In this document: piece after piece, positions 17,054 through 23,859 of the stretch
Position numbering within the stretch: position 1 is the first letter of the stretch
Layout: every line of letters begins with the position of its first letter
Assembly: GCA_910588035.1 (NCBI GenBank)
Contig: CAJUPY010000010.1
Span: forward strand, 11,834 to 75,833
Length of the DNA: 64,000 nucleotides
Direction of reading: 5' to 3'
Source of the DNA: an uncultured Muribaculaceae bacterium
Lineage (GTDB): Bacteria; Bacteroidota; Bacteroidia; Bacteroidales; Muribaculaceae
Position numbers and translations under genes: made by a program
The notes under the pieces: model-generated
Told to the model about the DNA's origin: nothing
Seen by the model: only the letters and a program-made list of their open reading frames with translations
Database searches by the model: none

Positions 17054-18130
17054 TTATTTTTTCAATCGTTTGCCGTTTTGCATTGTAATGACAAACGCAG
17101 CGGGAAACTTCTTCTCGATTTGTGTGAGCCAATCAGATGCCTCGCGTTCATTTTTGAATTTCCCCGAAGTGTATTTATACAGTCCGTTCTCTTTATAATA
17201 AGAAACGTCAGAGATGCCTTTCAGTTCAGGAGCTCCGTTTTTGAGCAACTTTGACGAAGTGAGAAACTGCACTTTATAATATATGGCATCGTCAGAGACG
17301 ACAGTTCCGTCCATTGGAATGTCATTTATGACATCAGGCATGCGGTTTGACGCTGAATTCTTATAAGAGCTGAAAGCATTGAAAATAGCCGAGGCCATCT
17401 CTTCCTTGCCTTTTTTTGAAGCGAGATATTTTTCTTGCGTAGGGTTGCATATGAAGTCAAGTTCGACTAACACGGACGGCATGCCTGTCGCCCAAAGCAC
17501 CCAGAATCCGGCCTGTCTGACTCCTTTGTCCGCGCGAGATGCGGTTGTGGTCAATTCATGCTGGATTTTGTCGGCCAGAGATATGCTTTGTTCCATATGC
17601 TTGTTCTGTGAAAGCTCGAATATGATGTAACTTTCTGATGACTCCGGATCGAAGCCTTCGTATGTGGTCGAATAGTCATCTTCAAGAGCCATTACGGCAT
17701 TCTCTCTTTTTGCGACGTTGAGGTTTGCCTCAGAGCGGTGCAACCCAAGAGTGTAGACACTTGCCCCTTTGACTGTGGTGCGGTTTTTAGATCTTCGGTC
17801 AACTGAGTTGACATGAATCGAGATGAACAGGTTGCCGTTGGCCTTGTTGGCTATGTCTGCACGGTCTTTCAAGGAAACGAATGTGTCATCGTCGCGTGTA
17901 TAGACAACTTTCACATCGTCGAATGCCTTTGTGATTTTATTGCCGAGAAGATGGGCGACGTCGAGATTGATTGTCTTTTCATTCGTGATTTTGCCACGCG
18001 CACCATAATCTTTGCCTCCATGACCGGCGTCAATCACAAGCACGAACTCTCTTGCGGCCGCAGCGTCAAAGATGAAGGTCAACAGAAAAAGGTTGAACAG
18101 TGTTGTTATTATGGAATGTCTGAATTTCAA
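17054..18130 (-). CDS. N-acetylmuramoyl-L-alanine amidase with C-terminal SPOR-like domain
   Basis: I place the start at the TTG at 18130 (358 residues). The longer TTG at 18154 overlaps the -7 box, so it cannot be on the mRNA. From 18130 a clean signal peptide results (MKFRHSIITTLFNLF to AAAA). The Amidase_3 domain follows at about 25-235, with zinc ligands in DAGHGGKD, FISIHVNS and the VELDFI glutamate. A C-terminal module (about 280-355, YYKVQFLTSS to FVITMQNGK) resembles a SPOR domain, which binds denuded septal glycan. The enzyme cuts the amide between MurNAc and the stem peptide during daughter-cell separation. It leads the MCE gene in an operon. Confidence 0.9.
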   Translation of the reverse strand: MKFRHSIITTLFNLFLLTFIFDAAAAREFVLVIDAGHGGKDYGARGKITNEKTINLDVAHLLGNKITKAFDDVKVVYTRDDDTFVSLKDRADIANKANGNLFISIHVNSVDRRSKNRTTVKGASVYTLGLHRSEANLNVAKRENAVMALEDDYSTTYEGFDPESSESYIIFELSQNKHMEQSISLADKIQHELTTTASRADKGVRQAGFWVLWATGMPSVLVELDFICNPTQEKYLASKKGKEEMASAIFNAFSSYKNSASNRMPDVINDIPMDGTVVSDDAIYYKVQFLTSSKLLKNGAPELKGISDVSYYKENGLYKYTSGKFKNEREASDWLTQIEKKFPAAFVITMQNGKRLKK

Positions 18131-18151
18131 ATCTGATGAATTATTTCTATG

Positions 18152-18159
18152 CAAATATA
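18152..18159 (-). promoter_or_regulatory. -7 box for the amidase operon
   Basis: The complement reads TATATTTG, about 20 nt before the chosen TTG start at 18130. No matching -33 TTG at normal spacing was found. The box rules out the longer reading start at 18154. Confidence 0.5.
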
Positions 18160-18240
18160 CACATTAAACAATTAATAGAGACTGCGAATTCACTTTTTTA
18201 AACATTTTCGCCAAATGTTGATGAATTTTGGAACAAATTA

Positions 18241-18274
18241 TTTGTGCGGTCTTGATTGAAAACATCTATATTTG
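18241..18274 (+). promoter_or_regulatory. Promoter of the GldB-like gene
   Basis: -7 TATATTTG lies at 18267-18274 with a TTTG at 18241-18244, a 22-bp spacer. Transcription would begin near 18280, downstream of the ATG at 18256 and upstream of the ATG at 18301, which fixes the start. Confidence 0.5.
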
Positions 18275-18300
18275 TAAATCTGTTCAATAATTATAGAACC

Positions 18301-19275
18301 ATGTCTCGCAGATATTTCCTGATATACATTTTAATGGCCGTTTTGGTGTCGTGTGTGGAGAAGAAAACACGGTTGCAAGCAGCCCCTGAAAATATTATAC
18401 GTTTTGATCGTTTTACCGAACAATATCCCGCTGTAGATTCCGGTCAGATCAGATTGATGCAACCTGCGGCAGACCTGTTGTTGGGCGTGATTAACAGTCA
18501 ACGTGATGAACCTGTCGATTTCGAGGCTTATCGAAGTTCGCCGGCGGTCAGGACTTTCAAACCCGATGTTGACCTATATTTGCCGCAGCTTGACTCCGTT
18601 TGTCAGGTTCTCGGAAATGTCAGGGAGGGGCTTTCGGAAATACTTCCTGATGTTAAAACGCGTGCTCTCTATGGTGTGATCACTCCGTTCAGGCAATCGG
18701 TCATAACTTCTGATAGCGTCACTCTTGTCGGCTTGAACCATTATCTCGGAGCTGATTATGGAGGTTATGACGGTTTTGAAGATTATGTGAGACGTCTGAA
18801 GATTGTCGACAGAATTCCTTTTGACGTGACCGAGGCAACTATTGCGGCCGACTATCCCTATGTCTCGACAGAATCTGGCGTTGTACTTGACAGAATGCTT
18901 TATGAAGGTGCTTTGATATATGTGATGACGCGTGTCATCCCTGATGCCGATGCCCGTAAGGTGCTTGCCTATACTCCTGAGCAGTGGGAATGGGCATTGG
19001 AGAATGAGGCAGACGCCTGGGCATCACTTGCATCAAGACAATTGCTATACTCAACCGACAGAATGGTGTCAGCCAAATTAAATAACCCGTCGTCAGCAAC
19101 TTCAATATTGCACAAGGACGCTCCTGGCATGCTTGGCCGTTTCATCGGTTACCGTATTGTGGAAAGCTACATGAGAAATAATCAGTCGACTGAAATCTCC
19201 ACTCTGCTGACCCCTGAGTTTTATAATTCGAGGGCTTCTTTGGTCAATTCAGGTTACTCACCTGTCCGTCGTTAA
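18301..19275 (+). CDS. GldB-like lipoprotein
   Basis: Starting at ATG 18301 (324 residues) gives a lipoprotein signal, MSRRYFLIYILMAVLVSC, with the lipid-bearing Cys at residue 18. The body matches the gliding-motility lipoprotein GldB family: MLYEGALIYVM at about 200-210, YTPEQWEWALENE at about 226-238, and the C-terminal signature PGMLGRFIGYRIVESYM. In gliding Flavobacteria GldB is needed for motility, but the family is widespread in non-motile Bacteroidales, where its role is unknown. The fold resembles a zinc-peptidase-like domain with no obvious active site. An ATG at 18256 lies upstream of the -7 box and was rejected. The next gene on this strand has its own promoter. Confidence 0.85.
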   Translation: MSRRYFLIYILMAVLVSCVEKKTRLQAAPENIIRFDRFTEQYPAVDSGQIRLMQPAADLLLGVINSQRDEPVDFEAYRSSPAVRTFKPDVDLYLPQLDSVCQVLGNVREGLSEILPDVKTRALYGVITPFRQSVITSDSVTLVGLNHYLGADYGGYDGFEDYVRRLKIVDRIPFDVTEATIAADYPYVSTESGVVLDRMLYEGALIYVMTRVIPDADARKVLAYTPEQWEWALENEADAWASLASRQLLYSTDRMVSAKLNNPSSATSILHKDAPGMLGRFIGYRIVESYMRNNQSTEISTLLTPEFYNSRASLVNSGYSPVRR

Positions 19276-19364
19276 CTTAATTTAATAGACATCTGAAACC
19301 GTCTGTCCATGGGCTTTTCCGACGGTTCTGTGAGTTCATGTCTTGTCATTCAGAGCGTTAGATG

Positions 19365-19395
19365 TTGCCTGAGTGACGAAAAAGTATTACCTTTG
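19365..19395 (+). promoter_or_regulatory. Promoter of the thioredoxin-fold gene
   Basis: -33 TTG at 19365-19367 and -7 TACCTTTG at 19388-19395, with a 20-bp spacer. Transcription should start near 19402, leaving a leader of almost 150 nt. Confidence 0.65.
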
Positions 19396-19402
19396 CATCG
19401 GT

Positions 19403-19549
19403 TTTGAAAACCACGGGCTCTGCATAGCGATGCATGAGTCGCCGAAAATCGGCATAATCCAACATTGTCACTGTCATTAACCGCGACACTGAAATTGTAG
19501 ACACGATGAGTCGTGTCACGGATTATTTGTTTAATTTTAATTTCATCAA
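19403..19549 (+). other. Structured 5' leader of about 147 nt
   Basis: Between the predicted transcription start and the ATG at 19550 three small hairpins are visible: TGCAT/ATGCA (19421-19434), GCCGA/TCGGC (19441-19453) and GACACGA/TCGTGTC with a TGAG loop (19500-19517). It may be an mRNA leader with a regulatory role or a separate small RNA. No known riboswitch consensus was recognised and no terminator is seen before the gene. Confidence 0.4.
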
Positions 19550-20059
19550 ATGAAGAAAACACTGATGCTTTGTGTTAGCATCGTGGCTCTTCTGCTGTTT
19601 TCCTCGGCATTTACCGGCAACGGAATTTCTCCGTCGGTCGGTCACTATGCTCCAAGATTTTCTGTCGGGAGTGAAGATACATCAGTTTCTCTCGAAGATT
19701 GCCGTGGAAAATATGTCGTTCTTTCATTCTGGACTGCCGCCGATGCCCGGTCGCGTCTGAGATGCAAGAAAATGACATCGGTTGTAGACCGTATCAACAG
19801 TCTACAGACAGACGCGGAAGAGAAGGTTTGCTTCGTAGCAGTTAATTTTGACCGTAGCTACGAACTGTTTCGCGAGATTGTTCGCAGGGATAACCTTGAC
19901 GATGACACACAATTTTATGTAGAGGGTGAGGTTGCCGGCCGCCTGCGCCGTGATTATGACCTTGACTCAGGGTACAACACATTTCTTATCAATCCTGAAG
20001 GTAGGATTGAAGCTGTTAATCCTTCCTCTGATTATTTGACCCAAAATTTAAGTCTCTGA
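19550..20059 (+). CDS. Thioredoxin-fold secreted protein lacking the CXXC motif
   Basis: This 169-residue protein has an N-terminal signal (MKKTLMLCVSIVALLLF) and then a TlpA/AhpC-like thioredoxin fold: LEDCRGKYVVLSFWTAADAR at about 48-67, VCFVAVNFD near 96 and NTFLINPEGRI near the C-terminus, matching the cis-Pro-side strand pattern. In TlpA and ResA enzymes WxxxCxxC follows the FW. Here it reads WTAADARSRLRC, so the first Cys is replaced and only C72 remains, further along. It is therefore unlikely to be an ordinary disulfide reductase. A structural or peroxiredoxin-like single-Cys role is possible. The leader is long and structured, and an imperfect terminator follows. Confidence 0.82.
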   Translation: MKKTLMLCVSIVALLLFSSAFTGNGISPSVGHYAPRFSVGSEDTSVSLEDCRGKYVVLSFWTAADARSRLRCKKMTSVVDRINSLQTDAEEKVCFVAVNFDRSYELFREIVRRDNLDDDTQFYVEGEVAGRLRRDYDLDSGYNTFLINPEGRIEAVNPSSDYLTQNLSL

Positions 20060-20071
20060 GATGACCGAAGT

Positions 20072-20116
20072 CTGCCGTAGCACTGGTTTGATGTGCCGAC
20101 AGGCTTTTTGTTTTTT
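20072..20116 (+). terminator. Imperfect hairpin and T-tract after the thioredoxin-fold gene
   Basis: CTGCCGTAGCAC at 20072-20083 pairs imperfectly with GTGCCGACAGG at 20093-20103, and CTTTTTGTTTTTT follows. It lies 12 nt after the stop codon, facing the convergent RSH operon end. Confidence 0.6.
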
Positions 20117-20135
20117 ATGGATATTGTCTTCGTTG

Positions 20136-22010
20136 TCACACAACTTCTCCCTTGACTTCATCTACACCGGGAATTTTTGAAATGTGGTTTGTGATGGTCT
20201 GGAGATCAGAAAAGGAATGAACAGAGAAAGTGACGGTCATAGTCACGATTGAATCAACCGTGTCGGTGTTTATCGAGTTTATCGACAGATTCAGATCGTC
20301 GGTGATTGATCTTATGATGTCGCTGAACAGGTGATATCTGTCGACGGCGATGACGGTGATTTTAACATGATAAAGAGTTCTGTCGGCATTGAAGTCAACC
20401 GAGACGATGTCGTCGCCATGCTGGGAGGCAAGGCTGATCACTACCTGACAATCTCGTTTATGTATCGTTATGCGTCCCGTCGCCTCATTCTTGAATCCGA
20501 TCACCTCTTCTCCGGGAATCGGATTGCAGCATGTGCAACGGTCATATTCCGGCACAGGCAAGTGGTCGAGATAGTTTCTGATTGTTTTGCGGGCCTTGTA
20601 TGTGACTGTGTTGTCGAGCCAGTCAGTAGAAACGGTGTTGTTTGCGGCAGTGAAAATCTCTACGACATCTCCACGCCTGAGTCTTGTCTTGATAGAAGCC
20701 AGACGGCCGTTTATGCGGGCATATTTCGCACGTTTGCCCACTTCGCTGTGCACTTCAAAAGCGAAATCAAGAACAGTGGCTCTCTGGGGCAACACAATGC
20801 TTTTTCCCTGGGGAGTGAATGTCATTATGTCATCGTTATAGAACGAGGTGACAACGTTTTCGATGAAGTTGGCACCGTCATGACCGTGAGAAGCGATGTC
20901 GCGCAGAATGATGCGGAATTTTTCAATCCATTTCTTGATGTTTTCCTCGCTGCGTTCGGCAATGCACCCAAACTGCGAATTCAGAATCATACGCCGGCTT
21001 GAAAGGTGCGTTTCCTGCCATTTACCGAAATCTGACAGCAATTTCAGGTGAAAACTTTGGTAACCGTTTTCTTTCGGCGTATCGATATAGTTTGAGATCC
21101 CTCCCGGTTTTTCACGGAAATGGTCGGTCAAGATGCTGTATATTTTCAATGCCATCTCCTTTTCGGCAGTCTCGTTTTCGGTATCGAAAACGATTTCAAT
21201 GAAATGACGGTATTTAAGATGATAGAAATCATCACCAAATTTACGCATCTTACGCCACAAACTGTATGGCCGGCGATATTCGGCATATACCTCGGTCTCA
21301 ATGCCATGATCGCTGAGCACCGATTTTATCCTGTTCATGAAACTGTCGAGTTTTTCGCGGTCGGAGTTGCGGTCGGCTTCGATTTGCTGTTGCAACTGCT
21401 CGAACTCAACCGGACACCTGAATCTGAAACTTAGGTTCTCAAGTTCGGTCTTGACGTTGTATAGCCCAAGCCGGTTGGCGAGTGGGGCATAGAAATAGTC
21501 GGTCTCGCCTGCGATTTTCATTTGTTTGTCGGGCCTCATCGATGAGAGTGTTCTCATGTTGTGAAGCCTGTCGGCCAGCTTGACCAGCAAAGCGCGAATG
21601 TCATATTGAACAGAGTTGAGCATTTGCTTGAAGTTGTCGAGCTGTTTTGACATTTCATATTTGTCTTTCTTCTGTTTTGTCAGAACCTTGACAAGAAATG
21701 CCACGTCATCGCCAAAACGTTTCCTGATGTCATCTATGGTGTGATCGGTGTCTTCGACAACATCGTGGAGAAATGCCGCTATGACCGGATTGGCACCGAG
21801 ACCAAGTTCCTCGGCCGCGATCGTGGCGACAGCGACAGGGTGTAGAATGTATGGCTCTCCGGTCTTCCTTTTTTGATGAGAGTGTGCAATTCTGGCAAAT
21901 TCAAAAGCTTGCTTTATCCGGACAAGATCGTCGGCCGACACTCTTTTTTCCATTGCGTGAAACACATTCTGTGCGCGTGTCTCGATTATTTCGTCATAGT
22001 TCTGTGGCAT
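20136..22010 (-). CDS. RelA/SpoT homologue, hydrolase intact, synthetase degenerate
   Basis: At 624 residues this is shorter than usual long RSH enzymes (about 720-750). The HD hydrolase domain is complete: HPVA (H57), LHDVVEDTD (H82, D83, E86, D87) and KLADRLHNMRT (D147). The synthetase domain (about 240-375) keeps YSLWRKM and NGYQSFH but lacks two key blocks. The DLxAxR motif with its catalytic Asp is replaced by LKYRHFIEI, and the EVQIRT motif with its Glu by WQETHLSSR. A TGS domain (about 395-455), a Cys-bearing region (CTCCNPIPG, about 493) and a C-terminal ACT domain remain. Prediction: a (p)ppGpp hydrolase with no synthesis, paired with a second RSH elsewhere. It is last in a leftward operon, 40 nt after queA. 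Confidence 0.9.
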   Translation of the reverse strand: MPQNYDEIIETRAQNVFHAMEKRVSADDLVRIKQAFEFARIAHSHQKRKTGEPYILHPVAVATIAAEELGLGANPVIAAFLHDVVEDTDHTIDDIRKRFGDDVAFLVKVLTKQKKDKYEMSKQLDNFKQMLNSVQYDIRALLVKLADRLHNMRTLSSMRPDKQMKIAGETDYFYAPLANRLGLYNVKTELENLSFRFRCPVEFEQLQQQIEADRNSDREKLDSFMNRIKSVLSDHGIETEVYAEYRRPYSLWRKMRKFGDDFYHLKYRHFIEIVFDTENETAEKEMALKIYSILTDHFREKPGGISNYIDTPKENGYQSFHLKLLSDFGKWQETHLSSRRMILNSQFGCIAERSEENIKKWIEKFRIILRDIASHGHDGANFIENVVTSFYNDDIMTFTPQGKSIVLPQRATVLDFAFEVHSEVGKRAKYARINGRLASIKTRLRRGDVVEIFTAANNTVSTDWLDNTVTYKARKTIRNYLDHLPVPEYDRCTCCNPIPGEEVIGFKNEATGRITIHKRDCQVVISLASQHGDDIVSVDFNADRTLYHVKITVIAVDRYHLFSDIIRSITDDLNLSINSINTDTVDSIVTMTVTFSVHSFSDLQTITNHISKIPGVDEVKGEVV

Positions 22011-22050
22011 ATACTTTATTTGTTTAGATCATTGCCGGCTCCGGTTTCTA

Positions 22051-23271
22051 TCACTTCAACAGAAGAGATGCGTCACCATAGCTCAGAAAGCGGTATCCGT
22101 TCGTCAGCGCATGGTTATAGACAGGTTTCCAGTCTCCGTCGACAAAGGCCGACACAAGCAGCAGTAAGGTTGAGCGTGGTTGATGAAAGTTGGTGACCAT
22201 GCCTTTGACAATCTTGTAGGTATAGCCCGGTGCTATTATTATTCGTGTCGCGGCGACAAGTGACGGCAACTGTCTTTCATCGAGATATCTCAGAATGGCA
22301 GCCATTGAATCCGCGACCGTTAGTCGTGGGTGGGAGAGACTGTAGGGATACCATTGCGGAACCTCTCCTTCAAATTGGCCGGAATGAATCAGGCAGCCAA
22401 TGTGATAGAGGCTTTCGAGTGTTCTTACAGATGTTGTTCCGACAGCAATCACGCGTCGGTCGCAATTGGATAGTTCGCTGATCAGGGTGCGGTCTACGGC
22501 GATAAACTCGCTGTGCATCGGGTGATCGCCGATGTTCTCGCTCTTGACCGGCTGAAAGGTCCCGGCTCCGACGTGAAGAGTTAGTTCCCGTCGTGGAATT
22601 GACCGTGTGTCGATAGCATTCAGAATGCGGTCGGTGAAATGCAGTCCTGCAGTCGGAGCGGCGACAGAACCATCAATGTGACTGTAGACTGTCTGATAGT
22701 CGGTTGAATCGCTTTGCTCGGTCGAGCGGTTAAGGTAGGGGGGGATAGGAATCTCTCCGGCCGCCTCGATCAGACGTGCAAACGTGACGTCGTTGTTGTT
22801 CCAGCAGAACTCTACGGTAGAGCTGTTGTCATCGCGTGACACACGGTTTGCAGTCAATATGATCTCAGTGCCGTCAACATCGATGTTCATTTTAAGTAAG
22901 CCGGTTTTCCAACGTTTTGAATTGCCAACGAAACAAATCCATGAACATCGCGATGTCGACTCGAAACATCGTGCATAGTCACGCGGAGATTGTGGCTCAA
23001 GACAGAAAATCTCTATTGTGGCACCGCTGTTGTCATCACCCTTTTTAAAACGAAGACGCGCATTGATTACACGAGTGTTGTTGTAGACGAGCATGCTGTC
23101 GTTTGGTAACAGATCGGGCAATTCATCGAAAACGAGTGTCGAGATCTTGCCTGATGTGTCGCGCACGAGGAGCTTGCATTTGTCTCGTTGTGAAAGCGGG
23201 TAACGGGCGATGCGTTCATCTGGAAGAGGATAGTCGAAATCGTCTATCTTTATATCTTTGGGATCAATCAT
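22051..23271 (-). CDS. queA: S-adenosylmethionine:tRNA ribosyltransferase-isomerase
   Basis: QueA moves the ribosyl part of SAM onto 7-aminomethyl-7-deazaguanine in tRNA to make epoxyqueuosine. The 406-residue protein has the family signatures: FDYPLPDERIARYP (about 12-25), MLVYNNTRVINARL (about 60-73), HIDGSVAAPTAGLHFT (about 201-216), LHVGAGTFQPV and GTTSVRTLES, and near the C-terminus VTNFHQPRSTLLLLVSAF. Length is a little over the usual 340-350, as often in Bacteroidetes, because of insertions around residues 80-160. The ATG at 23271 follows the xpt stop with no gap, so the two are tightly coupled. Confidence 0.95.
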   Translation of the reverse strand: MIDPKDIKIDDFDYPLPDERIARYPLSQRDKCKLLVRDTSGKISTLVFDELPDLLPNDSMLVYNNTRVINARLRFKKGDDNSGATIEIFCLEPQSPRDYARCFESTSRCSWICFVGNSKRWKTGLLKMNIDVDGTEIILTANRVSRDDNSSTVEFCWNNNDVTFARLIEAAGEIPIPPYLNRSTEQSDSTDYQTVYSHIDGSVAAPTAGLHFTDRILNAIDTRSIPRRELTLHVGAGTFQPVKSENIGDHPMHSEFIAVDRTLISELSNCDRRVIAVGTTSVRTLESLYHIGCLIHSGQFEGEVPQWYPYSLSHPRLTVADSMAAILRYLDERQLPSLVAATRIIIAPGYTYKIVKGMVTNFHQPRSTLLLLVSAFVDGDWKPVYNHALTNGYRFLSYGDASLLLK

Positions 23272-23838
23272 TTATCGGAATGTTATTTTACAATCATCAA
23301 GAGAATCAATAATGGCGAGTGATTCCACATCATAGCCTTCGGCTCTGAGTGCGTCGCCACCACCTTGAAAACCTTTTTCAATGACAAAACACATGGCCTC
23401 GATCGTCGAGCCACTCTGGGCACACAGGTCGATTATGCCACGTGCGGCATTGCCATAGGCCAGAAAGTCGTCAACGAAAACAATGTGGTCATCTGAAGTA
23501 AGAAAATCAGATGAGATGCTGACAGTGTAGACGCGGTCTTTCGTGAATGAGTGAACGTCGCGCACAAGCATGTTTTCCATTGTCTTCGGAACTTTTTTCT
23601 TTACAAAAACCACCGGCAGCTGCATGACGTAGCCGAGCATGATGGCCGGGGCGATGCCGCTCGCCTCAATTGTGACGATTTTGTTGATCGGTTTACCGGC
23701 CAGTTTTTCAGCGAAACTTCTGGCAATATCCATCATCAGATTCGGATCGAGCTGGTGGTTCAGAAAACTGTCGACTTTCAGAATGCCTCCGGGCAGTGAT
23801 TTTCCGTCTTCAAGGATTCGTTTCTTGATAATGTTCAT
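23272..23838 (-). CDS. xpt: Xanthine phosphoribosyltransferase
   Basis: A 188-residue type I PRTase that joins xanthine and PRPP into XMP for purine salvage. The PRPP-binding loop reads IVFVDDFLAYGNA (about 118-130). The N-terminal LKVDSFLNHQLDP and TIEASGIAPA segments are typical of Xpt rather than of hypoxanthine PRTases. It is cytoplasmic. No purine riboswitch is seen in the 21-nt gap from murF-alr; it appears to be read as part of a larger leftward operon. queA begins immediately after its stop codon. Confidence 0.93.
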   Translation of the reverse strand: MNIIKKRILEDGKSLPGGILKVDSFLNHQLDPNLMMDIARSFAEKLAGKPINKIVTIEASGIAPAIMLGYVMQLPVVFVKKKVPKTMENMLVRDVHSFTKDRVYTVSISSDFLTSDDHIVFVDDFLAYGNAARGIIDLCAQSGSTIEAMCFVIEKGFQGGGDALRAEGYDVESLAIIDSLDDCKITFR

Positions 23839-23859
23839 AAAAATAGCTTAATGGGGCGT

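Noticed and set aside
19276..19330. Terminator after the GldB-like gene
   Set aside because: Only a 7-bp stem (AACCGTC/GACGGTT) with a 17-nt loop and no T-tract.
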